This document shows, one piece after another, positions 25,851-35,400 of a stretch of 64,000 nt of DNA. This DNA is from Actinocorallia aurantiaca (GTDB lineage: Bacteria > Actinomycetota > Actinomycetes > Streptosporangiales > Streptosporangiaceae), in the NCBI RefSeq assembly GCF_039533685.1, contig NZ_BAAATZ010000013.1:186001-250000 (forward strand). Reading direction: 5' to 3'. Made by a program: the position numbers and the translations under genes. Below the pieces are notes generated by a model. It did no database searches, was not told the origin of the DNA, and saw nothing but the letters and a program-made list of their open reading frames with translations. How positions within the stretch are numbered: position 1 is the first letter of the stretch; every line of letters starts with the position of its first letter.

Positions 25851-26159
25851 ATGTCCCAGGGATGCGCCGCCCCGGCCCAGACCGCTCACCTTCCGGCGAC
25901 CGTCGACCTCAACAACGAGGCCGTCATCCAGGGCACCGTCGCGCGTGACGGCGCCCCGGTCTCCGGCGCCTACGCCCGCCTGCTCGACTCCTCCGGCGAG
26001 TTCACCGCCGAGGTCGTCACCAGCGACGAGGGCGTGTTCCGCTTCTTCGCCGCCGACGGCGACTGGACCGTCCGCGTGCTGGCCCCCGGCGGGGTCAGCG
26101 TGGACAGCTCGGTGACCGCCAGGACCGGCGAGATCGCGGGCGTCGAGGTCTCGATCTAG
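25851..26159 (+). CDS. DUF1416 protein (SseC-like)
   Basis: A 102-aa beta-rich protein with the DUF1416 sequence GTVARDGAPVSGAYARLLDSSG... typical of a carboxypeptidase-regulatory-like fold. It begins MSQGCAAPAQTAHLP; the N-terminal Cys is conserved in SseC proteins. In mycobacteria sseC always accompanies cysA2/cysA3, and the same pairing is seen here with a 39-nt spacer and a ribosome binding site AAGGGAGAA. Molecular function is unknown; a role with the rhodanese is inferred. Confidence 0.88.
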   Translation: MSQGCAAPAQTAHLPATVDLNNEAVIQGTVARDGAPVSGAYARLLDSSGEFTAEVVTSDEGVFRFFAADGDWTVRVLAPGGVSVDSSVTARTGEIAGVEVSI

Positions 26160-26174
26160 CCTGGTCACGACAGG

Positions 26175-26213
26175 AAGGACCCTGTGGTTTATCCCACAGG
26201 GTCCTTTTTGTTT
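26175..26213 (+). terminator. Rho-independent terminator of the sulfur operon
   Basis: A perfect 13-bp stem (arms 26175-26187 and 26194-26206) with a 6-nt loop, followed by TTTGTTTT. It is the most canonical terminator in the window. Confidence 0.92.
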
Positions 26214-26267
26214 TCAACTTTTACTTTCTGGTAATGCGATGGATAGTGCAGGGTAAAGTCACCTTTC

Positions 26268-27356
26268 ATGGCTAACTGGACGCCGCCGCCTCCGCCGCAG
26301 GAACCCGATCCCCGGAACGGGGGAGACCAGCCGGGCAACTACGACCCGTTCGCGCAGCAGCAGCCTCCGCAGCAGCCGGAGTACTCCGACCACACCAACC
26401 TGGGCACGCCGCTGATGCAGCCCGGCGCGGGGACCCCGCCGCCGTTCGCCCCGCCCCAGCAGGACGGGCAGGTCCCCGGCCAGCCGCCCTTCCAGGGCCA
26501 GGGGACGCCGCCGCCGTTCATGCCGCCGGGCCAGTTCGGTCAGCCGGGCCAGTTCGGCCAGCCTGGTCAGTTCGGTCAACCCGGCCAGTTCGGCCAGCCG
26601 GGCCAGTTCGGCCAGCCCGGTCAGTTCGGTCCGCCCGGTCACCCGATGCAGCCGCCCAAGGGCATGAACCCGCTGCCCGCCATCGTGGCGGTGCTGGTGC
26701 TGGTGGTCTGCGCCGGAGCCTTCGCCGCCGTCAAGGTGCTGGGCAAGGACGAGAAGAAGCGGACGATCGCCATCCCGACGGTCTCGGCGGACGTGCCGAC
26801 CGTGGAGGTCCCGACGTTCACCCCGCCCTCGATCACCGTCCCGCCGCTGCCCTCCACCACGCCGACTCCGCCGGTGACCACCAAGCAGGTGCCGGCCAAC
26901 GCGATGAAGGCGACGATGAAGACCGCCTTCGGGACGACGTTCCGCCGGGTCGGCGGGTCGTCCGGGCCGTGCGCCAAGGCCGCGCCGAGCGAACTGAAGC
27001 GGTTGCTCGTCAAGTACCCGTGCATCGGGAACTTCCGGGGCGCCGTCTACACCGACTCGAAGAAGAAGGCCGTCGTCACCGTCATCGTCATGCCGCTGAA
27101 GAGCGCGTCGGCGGTCTCGGCCGTGAAGAAGGCCAGTGCTTACCCCTACCTCATCAACCCGGACAAGGGCAGCGGGGCGCGCTCCATCGGCGACAAGAGG
27201 GTCGCCACCTGGAGCCGGATCTACGAGCAGAGCAATCTGATCGTCTTCTCCATGGCCTACCGCAGCGACCTCGCGAAGAAGGACACCGGCGAGATCGCGA
27301 GCACCGCCGCCCACCAGATCGGGGCCGAGGTCACCGGCGTGCTCATCTGGAGCTGA
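26268..27356 (+). CDS. Pro/Gln-rich single-pass membrane protein with GQFGQP repeats
   Basis: A 362-aa protein. A disordered cytoplasmic N-terminus of about 130 residues contains six tandem GQF-G-Q/P-P hexapeptides. One membrane helix follows (about 134-156), then a Thr/Pro-rich linker, then an exported domain with two Cys (GPCAKA, KYPCIG) that may form a disulfide. No family is recognised. The layout (low-complexity inside, folded domain outside) is shared with the next gene. It begins the T7SS neighbourhood; the AT-rich stretch 26205-26250 is the likely promoter. Confidence 0.8.
   Translation: MANWTPPPPPQEPDPRNGGDQPGNYDPFAQQQPPQQPEYSDHTNLGTPLMQPGAGTPPPFAPPQQDGQVPGQPPFQGQGTPPPFMPPGQFGQPGQFGQPGQFGQPGQFGQPGQFGQPGQFGPPGHPMQPPKGMNPLPAIVAVLVLVVCAGAFAAVKVLGKDEKKRTIAIPTVSADVPTVEVPTFTPPSITVPPLPSTTPTPPVTTKQVPANAMKATMKTAFGTTFRRVGGSSGPCAKAAPSELKRLLVKYPCIGNFRGAVYTDSKKKAVVTVIVMPLKSASAVSAVKKASAYPYLINPDKGSGARSIGDKRVATWSRIYEQSNLIVFSMAYRSDLAKKDTGEIASTAAHQIGAEVTGVLIWS
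26529..26636 (+). repeat. 18-bp tandem repeat (six units)
   Basis: Six consecutive 18-bp units encode GQFGQP five times and GQFGPP once. Units differ at a few third positions. Confidence 0.9.
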
Positions 27357-27525
27357 CCCGGTTGCGGGAGGATCTGCCCGGACGGTGATCTACCTGCGGT
27401 TCCTGGTGGTTGCACCGCAAACTGTGTGATGATTTGCAATCTTTGTGCGCTTTGCCCTTTTGGACCACTCTTTCTGTGCCCAGTAGGGTCAGCCGCGTGC
27501 TTTTCGCCTTCACGGGGAGCGATGG

Positions 27526-29211
27526 ATGAACCAGGAACCGGATCCCGCACCGCAGTTCGGTCAGGATCGGCCGCAGCAGCCGAACCAGCCGCAGCAGCAG
27601 CCGGGCCAGCCGCCGCAGGGCGTTCCCCAGTGGGGCGCGCCTCCAGGGCAGTTCGGGCCTGGTCCCGGTGCTCCGGGCGGTCCCGGCGGGCCCAACGGCC
27701 CCGGCTTCCCCGGCGGTCCCGGTTTCCAGGGCGGGCCCAACGGTCCGGGCTTCCCGGGCGGACCCGGCTTTCCCGGCGGACCCGGTTTCCCCGGCGGTCC
27801 GGGCGGGCCCGGCCTTCCGCCCCGGCAGCCGGGGGGCGTCGACAAGAAGGTGCTGGCGATCGGCGGCGCCGCGCTCGGCGTGGTGCTGCTGGTCGGCCTG
27901 GTGTTCGCGTTCGCCTCCGGCGGCTCGGACGAGCCGGTCGCCGGGCCGCCCTCGATGCCGGCCCTCTCCGACGGACCCGCCGCCCCCGACGGGCTTCCGA
28001 CGGCCCCCGCCGCCCCCGCGGCCACCGGCCCGTACACCAAGGTGACCAGCCCGTGCGGCTGGGTCTCCAAGGACACGGTCTCCAAGCTGGTCCCGTACAC
28101 CGAGTCCTTCTCCGGTGCCTCGAAGGACGGCGCGAGCGAGGACAACGCCTTCACCTCCTGCACCTGGCAGAGCAAGTACCAGAAGGGCTCGGCCCTGCAG
28201 ATCAGCCGCGAGCTCAAGGTGCTGGTGCGGCTGCGCACCTCCTCCGAGCACAAGGACGCCGTCGGCGAGACCGCGGACGACCTGCAGTACGAGCTCGGGA
28301 CGGCCAAGGACAACGAGAACAAGGACGACGGTTCCGGCTACAAGTACGGCGCCGTCACGGTCCCGCAGGTCGGTGACGAGGCGTTCACCTACTCGCGGCT
28401 GTCGAGCAAGAGAGTGCAGTACGGCGAGACCGTGTTCCGCACGGGCAACTACCTCGTGAAGGTCACCTACCACGGCTACGACCACCCGACGAAGAACTTC
28501 CTGGACGACAGCAAGGACGTCCCGCTGCCGGAGGCGAAGGCCCGCGAGGGCGCTGAGGAGGCGGCCACCCAGGTCGCGGCGGCCATCAAGGCCTGCACCG
28601 ACCAGTGCACGGGAGCCCCGGCGGCCCCGCAGACCGGTCCGGAGGACGCCCCCGTGCAGGCGGCGAAGCCCTCGTGGTCCAAGGGAGTGCTGAAGGGCCT
28701 GGTCGACCCGTGCGCCCTGGTGAAGCCCGAGACGCTCGCCCGGCTGATCCCCACCGCGGGGATGCAGCGGATCGCCGACCAGGGTTACACCTCCGGCAAG
28801 GACATGAGCAACGCCACCTGCGTCTGGAGCTCCGGCAGCTCGCCCGACGCGCCGATGAGGAAGATCAGCGTGCGGCTCTGGTACCGCACGACCGTCGCGA
28901 AGGCCCAGCAGTCCTTCAAGAGCCCGAAGGAACGGGCGGAGGAACAGGCGAACAAGACCGACGTGATCGGCATCAAGTACGGCCCGGTGGAGGAACTGGT
29001 CAGCGTGGGGGACCAGGCCTACGTGCAGCCGTCCGTCACCACGACCCCGCTCGGCAAGGCGCTCCTCTCGGTGCGGGTGGGCAACGTGAACGTCGACGTC
29101 GAGTTCTCCGGCGGGGACGGCGTGAACCCGATGGTCCCGGTGCCCGCCGACACGGCCGTCGCCGAGGCGAAGGCCGTCACCCAGGACGTTCTGAGCATCC
29201 TGCGCCCGTGA
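27526..29211 (+). CDS. Membrane protein with collagen-like Gly/Pro repeats and duplicated exported domain
   Basis: A 561-aa protein. A Gln/Pro-rich N-terminus is followed by GPGFPG-type repeats (about residues 45-100) and one membrane helix (about 108-130). The exported part has two related domains: the first starts SPCGWVSKDTVSKLVPY and the second DPCALVKPETLARLIPTAG, each with a second Cys in a C-x-W motif (SCTWQS, TCVWSS). That pattern resembles DUF3558-type lipoprotein domains; the assignment is tentative. Its stop overlaps the GTG start of the kinase by 4 nt, so the two products are made together, and it may be the sensor or substrate of the kinase. Confidence 0.78.
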   Translation: MNQEPDPAPQFGQDRPQQPNQPQQQPGQPPQGVPQWGAPPGQFGPGPGAPGGPGGPNGPGFPGGPGFQGGPNGPGFPGGPGFPGGPGFPGGPGGPGLPPRQPGGVDKKVLAIGGAALGVVLLVGLVFAFASGGSDEPVAGPPSMPALSDGPAAPDGLPTAPAAPAATGPYTKVTSPCGWVSKDTVSKLVPYTESFSGASKDGASEDNAFTSCTWQSKYQKGSALQISRELKVLVRLRTSSEHKDAVGETADDLQYELGTAKDNENKDDGSGYKYGAVTVPQVGDEAFTYSRLSSKRVQYGETVFRTGNYLVKVTYHGYDHPTKNFLDDSKDVPLPEAKAREGAEEAATQVAAAIKACTDQCTGAPAAPQTGPEDAPVQAAKPSWSKGVLKGLVDPCALVKPETLARLIPTAGMQRIADQGYTSGKDMSNATCVWSSGSSPDAPMRKISVRLWYRTTVAKAQQSFKSPKERAEEQANKTDVIGIKYGPVEELVSVGDQAYVQPSVTTTPLGKALLSVRVGNVNVDVEFSGGDGVNPMVPVPADTAVAEAKAVTQDVLSILRP

Positions 29212-31301
29212 TCGCACCGAACATCGAAGCGCTCCTCCCCGAGGACCCCCGGGAGCTGGGGACCTACCGGACGCTCGGCCGGCTCGGCGCGGGCGGCATG
29301 GGCGTCGTCTACCTGGGCCTCGGCCCGGACGGGCGGCAGGTCGCCATCAAGGTGATCCGCCGCGAGTTCGCGGCCGACCCCGGCTACCGGGCGCGGTTCG
29401 AGAGCGAGGTCGCGAACGCCCGGCGGGTGGCGTCCTTCTGCACCGCGGCCGTCCTGGCGTACGGCGAGCAGGAGGGCATGCCCTTCCTGGTGACCGAGTT
29501 CGTCCCCGGCATGTCCCTGAAGGAGTACGTCGAGACGCAGGGGGCCTTCCCCGCCGCGCAGCTGCGCGGCCTCGTCATCGGCATCGCCACCGCGCTGCTG
29601 GCGATCCACACGGCGAGGCTCGTCCACCGCGACCTCAAGCCGCACAACGTGCTGCTCGCCGCCGACGGTCCGCGCGTCATCGACTTCGGCATCGCGCGGG
29701 CGACGGACTCGGCGAGCCAGCACACCGCGACCGGCGTGGTCGTCGGCAGCCCCGGCTGGATCGCGCCCGAGCAGCTCTTCGAGAACAGGGTCTCCACGGC
29801 GGGCGACATCTTCGCCTGGGGAAGCCTCGTCGCCTACGCCGCGACGGGGCGCCACCCGTACGGCACGGGCAACATGATGGTGCTGGCCGTCCGGGCCCAG
29901 CAGGGCGCGCACGACCTCTCGGGCGTGCCGATGGACCTGCTGCCGCTGGTGGAGGCCGCGCTCGACCCGGACCCGGACCGGCGGCCCACGGGGGAGCGGA
30001 TCCTCACGGAGCTGATGGGCGTCGCGGCCGAGCAGGAGGCGCACACCCAGATCAGCTCGGTGTGGACTCCAGGCTTCCTTCCGGAGGAGCCCCGGAATCC
30101 CGTCGTTCCGGCCTCGACCCTGCCGTCGGGGGCCCAGGGACGCACCCCGCCGCCGTATCCGCAGCCGTCCGGGGCGACGTGGATGACCAGCCCGGGCGGG
30201 GCGTCCCAGCACCAGTACCAGCAACAACCCCAGTACCGGCAGCCGGACTTCGCCGCTTCGGTCGCGGCTCCGCTGTTGCAGGGCACGCGCCCCGGGGCGG
30301 GTGCGCCGCCCCATACGCCTCCTCCCATTCCGCTGCCGCCGTCGGGGCCTCCTTCACGCCGCCGCTGGATCGTCCCGGTGGCCTCGGCCGCGGCGGTCTC
30401 CCTGGTCGCCGGCCTGGGTTACCTGGGGAAGGGCCTGCTCCAGGACGAAGAGGGTTCTCCGAACCCGAACACCCCGGAGGTGGTCGTGCAGGAAGGAGCG
30501 CTGACGGCGCCCGAGGCGGCGGCCAAGGCCCTGAGCGGTGCGGTGCCGACCGTGGAGGCGCTCTACGGCTACGACCACAAGGACAAGGGCTCCTTCGCGG
30601 ACCAGGGGCTGCCCGTTTCGCCGTCCTTCCTCCAGCAGTGGACCCTGGCTCACGGATCGCCGGAGACGATCGAGAACGCCAAGACCGACAAGGCGTCGGC
30701 CGTCCTGAGGCTGTCCACGCTCGGAGTGATCTCCGTGGCGGACGACAGGATCGAGGCCCTGGTGTCGGGAACGCGCCGGACGACCTCCGCGTACGGCCCG
30801 ACCGAGGAGTCGGTCGAGGCCCGGGTACGACTCGTCAAGGAGGGCGCGAGCTGGCTCGTCGCGGACGTCTCGAACGTCGACGAGAACCAGGAGCCCGTCC
30901 TGGACACGGCTTCGTCCTGGCCGGGGACGGACGGGAAGGCGCTCACGCAGGACGCGTCCAACTGCCTGATGAACTACCTCGACTTCTCGTACAGCACGAA
31001 GGACACCCACAAGAGCGCCATGCGGATCTGCCTGGCGGAGCAGGCGCTGACCTCGGACCTGCCCGCCTGGCAGAACCAGATCGGCCAGGAAGTCGCGGTG
31101 CACGGCACGATCCTGGACGTCGCGTTCCAGACGTTCCCCGCTCCTTCGCGGGACCCGGTGCTGATGGTGAGTACCAGGACGTCCAAGCGCTCCGGCGCCG
31201 GCTCCGAGCAGCTCTACGGGGTGATCTGGCGGATGACGATGAAGCAGGCGGACGGGGTGTGGCGCGCCGTCCGCGTCGAGCAGCTGAGCAGGTTCGAATG
31301 A
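29208..31301 (+). CDS. Transmembrane Ser/Thr protein kinase of the T7SS locus
   Basis: A 697-aa Hanks-type kinase. GTG 29208 is chosen because it overlaps the previous stop (GTGA) and places the kinase domain at the N-terminus; the longer frame only reads the previous gene out of phase. It has the glycine loop GAGGMGVVY, Lys48 (VAIKV), catalytic Asp142 (HRDLKPHN), Asp159 (DFGIA) and APE. A Pro/Gln-rich linker leads to a membrane helix (about 388-408). The external part of about 290 residues has no PASTA repeats; it contains two NTF2-like-looking segments (low certainty) and a C-terminal DPVLMVSTRT region. It overlaps mycosin 1 by 4 nt. Confidence 0.9.
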   Translation: MIAPNIEALLPEDPRELGTYRTLGRLGAGGMGVVYLGLGPDGRQVAIKVIRREFAADPGYRARFESEVANARRVASFCTAAVLAYGEQEGMPFLVTEFVPGMSLKEYVETQGAFPAAQLRGLVIGIATALLAIHTARLVHRDLKPHNVLLAADGPRVIDFGIARATDSASQHTATGVVVGSPGWIAPEQLFENRVSTAGDIFAWGSLVAYAATGRHPYGTGNMMVLAVRAQQGAHDLSGVPMDLLPLVEAALDPDPDRRPTGERILTELMGVAAEQEAHTQISSVWTPGFLPEEPRNPVVPASTLPSGAQGRTPPPYPQPSGATWMTSPGGASQHQYQQQPQYRQPDFAASVAAPLLQGTRPGAGAPPHTPPPIPLPPSGPPSRRRWIVPVASAAAVSLVAGLGYLGKGLLQDEEGSPNPNTPEVVVQEGALTAPEAAAKALSGAVPTVEALYGYDHKDKGSFADQGLPVSPSFLQQWTLAHGSPETIENAKTDKASAVLRLSTLGVISVADDRIEALVSGTRRTTSAYGPTEESVEARVRLVKEGASWLVADVSNVDENQEPVLDTASSWPGTDGKALTQDASNCLMNYLDFSYSTKDTHKSAMRICLAEQALTSDLPAWQNQIGQEVAVHGTILDVAFQTFPAPSRDPVLMVSTRTSKRSGAGSEQLYGVIWRMTMKQADGVWRAVRVEQLSRFE

Positions 31302-32449
31302 GGTCCACGGGAAGCCGGGCCGCGACGGCGGCCTTGGCGGTGCTGGTCCCGCTCCTGCCGGTCCCCGCGCACGCGGCGGCGCCGGAGCGGTGCACGGTTC
31401 CGCCCGGGCAGCCGCAGATGGGCGGGGAGCCCTGGGCGCAGCAGGTGCTCAACGTGAAGGCGGCCCACCGGTTGACGACCGGGCGCGGGGTCGTGGTGGC
31501 CGTCGTGGACAGCGGAGTGGACTTCGGGAACCCCCAGTTGAAGGGGCAGGGCGCGGGGGCGTTCGACCTCACCCGGACGGGGCCGGCGGACTGCGCCGCG
31601 CACGGGACGGGAGTCGCGGGGATCATCGCGGCGCGCCAGACGACCAGGGCGCCGTTCGTGGGCGTCGCTCCGGGAGCGCGGATCCTGTCCGTCAAGGTGG
31701 CCGCCGACGCGCAGGACAACTCCGACCTGCTGATGGCGAAGGGCATCATCACTGCCGTCAGGAAGAAGGCGCGGGTCATCAACGTCTCGGCGCAGACGGG
31801 GCAGGACAGCAAGCCGCTGCGGCAGGCCGTCGCGTACGCCGTCAAGCACGACGTGGTGGTCGTGGCGGCGGCCGGGAACGTCGACCCGGAGGACACCGGG
31901 ACGGCCAGGCCCGCCTACCCCGCGCAGTACGAAGGGGTGCTGTCCGTGGGCGCGGTGGACAGCACGGGCAAGGTGACGGCCTTCTCGGACGTCGCGACGC
32001 GCGTGTCGGTCGTCGCGCCGGGGGTCGGGGTCACCAGCACGTGGCCGGGATCCGGCTGGTCGTTCGAGTACGAGGGCACCAGTTTCGCGGCGCCGTTCGT
32101 GTCGGGAGTGGTCGCGCTGGTGCGGTCGGCTTACCCCAAGATGACCGCCGCGCAGGTGATCCGGCGGGTCGAGGCGACCGCGGACGGCAGCAAGGGGATC
32201 GGCAGCGGCTACGGGCTGGTCAACCCGCTGCAGGCCGTCAGCGCCCAGGTCCCCGCCGAGCCGGTGACCGCGGACGCGCGGGCCGTGTCGATGCCCGTCC
32301 CGGTGAAGGAGGACGGGCGGCCCAGGAACATCGCGCTGGGGGTCATGGGAGCCGCGCTGGCGGCGGCGGCCGTGGCGCTCGCCGTCGGGATGACGGTGCC
32401 GCACGGCCGTCGCCGCCGCTGGGCTCCGGGCGGTCACTCGCCCCGGTAG
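31298..32449 (+). CDS. mycP: Mycosin 1, membrane-anchored subtilisin-like protease of T7SS
   Basis: A 383-aa protein with a signal peptide, an S8 protease domain and a C-terminal membrane helix followed by a basic tail, the mycosin plan. The triad is Asp71 (VVDSGVD), His102 (HGTGVAG) and Ser262 (GTSFAAPFVSG); the oxyanion Asn is in AAAGN. Mycosins stabilise the ESX membrane complex and process substrates. ATG 31298 overlaps the kinase stop by 4 nt. The 3' end overlaps the convergent eccC by 16 nt. Confidence 0.92.
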   Translation: MRSTGSRAATAALAVLVPLLPVPAHAAAPERCTVPPGQPQMGGEPWAQQVLNVKAAHRLTTGRGVVVAVVDSGVDFGNPQLKGQGAGAFDLTRTGPADCAAHGTGVAGIIAARQTTRAPFVGVAPGARILSVKVAADAQDNSDLLMAKGIITAVRKKARVINVSAQTGQDSKPLRQAVAYAVKHDVVVVAAAGNVDPEDTGTARPAYPAQYEGVLSVGAVDSTGKVTAFSDVATRVSVVAPGVGVTSTWPGSGWSFEYEGTSFAAPFVSGVVALVRSAYPKMTAAQVIRRVEATADGSKGIGSGYGLVNPLQAVSAQVPAEPVTADARAVSMPVPVKEDGRPRNIALGVMGAALAAAAVALAVGMTVPHGRRRRWAPGGHSPR

Positions 32450-35400
32450 GCGGTCTGGACGAGCCGGACGCCCGCGCGCCGGTCCACCAGCCGACCGCGG
32501 CCGGGCGGCAGCGCCTCGGGTCGGATGTTGCCCAGCAGCGCGCCTTCGTCCTTGCTGCCGGACATGATCAGGCCGGGCGAGCTCATCTCGCGCACGCGCT
32601 GCACGGCCGGGTCGTACATGGCCCGGCCCGCGCCGCCGCCCGCCCGGGCGAGAATGAGGTGCAGCCCGATGTCGCGGGCCTGCGGCAGCAGCTCCACGAT
32701 CGGGCTCAGCGGGTTGCTGGAGGTGGCGACCAGCTCGTAGTCGTCGATGACGACGAACAGGTCGGCGCCAGACCACCAGGAGCGCTCCTTGAGCTGGGTG
32801 GGGGTCAGGTCGGCCGGGGGGAGCCGGTTGATCAGCGCGCCGTGGATGCCCTTGATCAGCGGTTCGGCCGCCGTCGAGGAGGCGGCGTAGCCGATCTGGT
32901 GCTCGCTGGAGGCCTCCTCCAGCAGCGAGCGCCGGTAGTCCAGGAAGATGAGCCGCGCCTCCTGGGGGGTGAACCGGCCGGTGATGCCCTCCACGACGAG
33001 GCGCAGCAGGTTGGACTTGCCGCACTCGGTGTCGCCGAAGATCAGGAAGTGCGGATCGGCGGTGAAGTCGAGCAGGACCGGAGCCAGGGAGTCCTCGTCG
33101 ATCCCGATGGGGATCTTCTTGCCGGTGTCCGCGGGCATCTCGTCGACCCTCAGCAGGGACGGCAGCAGCCGCACCTTCGGCGCGGGCGGACCCTGCCAGG
33201 AGGCCGAGAGCCGGTTGACGAGGTCGCCGACGCCCGCGGCCAGGTCGTCGGCGTCCTGCACGCCGTCCAGGCGGGGGAGCGCGGTGAGGAAGTGCAGTCC
33301 CTCCCGGGTCAGGCCGCGGCCCGGGGTGTCCTCGGGGACGTTCGCGGCGAGCTTGCGGTCGATCTCGGACTCGTACGGGTCGCCGAGGCGCAGTTCGAGG
33401 CGGGTGCCGAGGAGGTCGCGGATGGACATCCGGAACTCCGACCACTTGTGGGTGGCGGCGACGACGTGGATGCCGTAGCCGAGTCCGCGTGACGCCAGCT
33501 CGGTGATGGCCTCCTCCAGCGCCTCGTAGTCCTGGCGGAGGGTGAGCCAGCCGTCCACGACGAGGAAGACGTCGCCGAACGGGTCGTCGGCGAACTCCCC
33601 GGCGGCGCGCCTGCGGCGGTAGGAGTCCATGGAGTCGACGCCGAGTTCGGCGAAGCGCCGCTCGCGTTGCTCCATGAGCGTGGTGACCTCGGCGACGGTG
33701 CGCCGGACGCGGTCGCCGTCCAGGCGGGAGGCGACACCGCCGACGTGGGGGAGCCCGGCCAGCTGCGCGAGGGAGCCGCCGCCGAAGTCCAGGCAGTAGA
33801 ACTGCACTTCGCGGGGCGTGTGCTGGAGCGCGAGCGAGCAGATGAGCGTGCGCAGCGCGGTGGACTTGCCGCTGCGCGGCGAGCCCGCGATCCCGACGTG
33901 TCCGGCCGCGCCGGAGAGGTCGAGCCAGAACGGGTCGCGACGCTGGTCGAAGGGGCGGTCGACGATGCCGACGACGGTGTGCAGGGGGCGCTTGCCGTCG
34001 CGGGGGACCAGGCCGTCCAGGGTGGGGGGTTCGGCCAGCGGCGGCAGCCAGATCGGGTGGGGGGCGGGCCCGAGCCCGTTCATCTGCCTGACGATGACGT
34101 CGAACAGGGTGTCCTGCGCCTCCTTGTGCTCGGGCGCCTCCGGGGAGGACTCCCTGTTCTCCTCTTCCACCAGCGGCACGTACGCCGCGGTGTAAGGGAC
34201 GATCCTGCGCGTCTGGCCGGACGCCCCCGCCATGCCGGAGGAAGCCGCGATCTCCTCGGAGACGGGCCCCGACACGTACGCCGCGCGGAACCGCGTCATC
34301 TGGTCGGTGCCGACCTTCAAGTAGCCGTGGCCCGGAGCCTGGGGCAGTTCGTAGGCGTCCGGAACGCCCAGCACGACCCGTGATTCCATCGCCGAGAACG
34401 TGCGCAGGCCGATCCGGTACGACAGATGCGTGTCCAGGCCGCGCAGCTTTCCCTCCTCCAGCCGCTGCGACGCCAGCAGCAGGTGGACGCCGAGCGAACG
34501 GCCGAGACGTCCGATCATCACGAACAGCTCGGCGAACTCCGGCTTGGCCGACAGCAGCTCGCTGAACTCGTCCAGGACGAGGAAGAGCGTGGGCATCGGC
34601 TTGAGGTTCACGCCCTGCTCGCGGGCCTTCTCGTAGTCGCGCAGCGAGGCGTAGTTGCCCGCGGCGCGCAGGAGCTCCTGGCGGCGGACCATCTCGCCGT
34701 GCAGCGCGTCGTACATGCGGTCGACGAGGGGGAGCTCGTCCTCGAGGTTGGTGATGACCGCCGACACGTGGTGCAGCTCCTCCATGCCGAGGAAGGTCGC
34801 ACCGCCCTTGAAGTCGACGAGCACGAAGTTCAGGACCTCGGAGGAGTGCGTCATCGCCAGACCCAGCACCAGGGTGCGCAGGAACTCCGACTTGCCGGCG
34901 CCGGTGGCGCCGATGCACAGGCCGTGCGGGCCGAAACCGCCCTGCGCGGCCTCCTTGATGTCGAGCTCGACGGGCCGTCCGGTCGGGTCCACGCCGACGG
35001 GTACGCGCAGCCTGCTGCGCGGCGGGCGGGGACGCCAGGTGGCGGCCAGGTCCACCCGGTGGGGGTCGGTGATGCCGAACAACTGGGTCAGCGTCGTCGC
35101 CCCGGCCAGCGCGTCCTCGGCGGCCTCCTCGGCGGCGCTGGCGCGCAGCGGCGCGAGCTGCCGGGCCAGCGCCTCGGCCTGGGGGACCGACACCTGGTCG
35201 GGGACGCCGATGCGGGTGGGCGTCTCCTTGCCGGCGTGGTCGCGGACGAGCATGGCCATCTGCCGGGGCGAGACCCGCAGCCGCAGCGTCAGGTCGTCGC
35301 TGATCGCCGGCAGCGCCTCGTCCAGGTCGAAGACGGTGACGCCCTCGATGCCCTCGGCGAGCTGGGTGTCGTAGGGAACCTGGCCGCCGTCGAGGATGAC

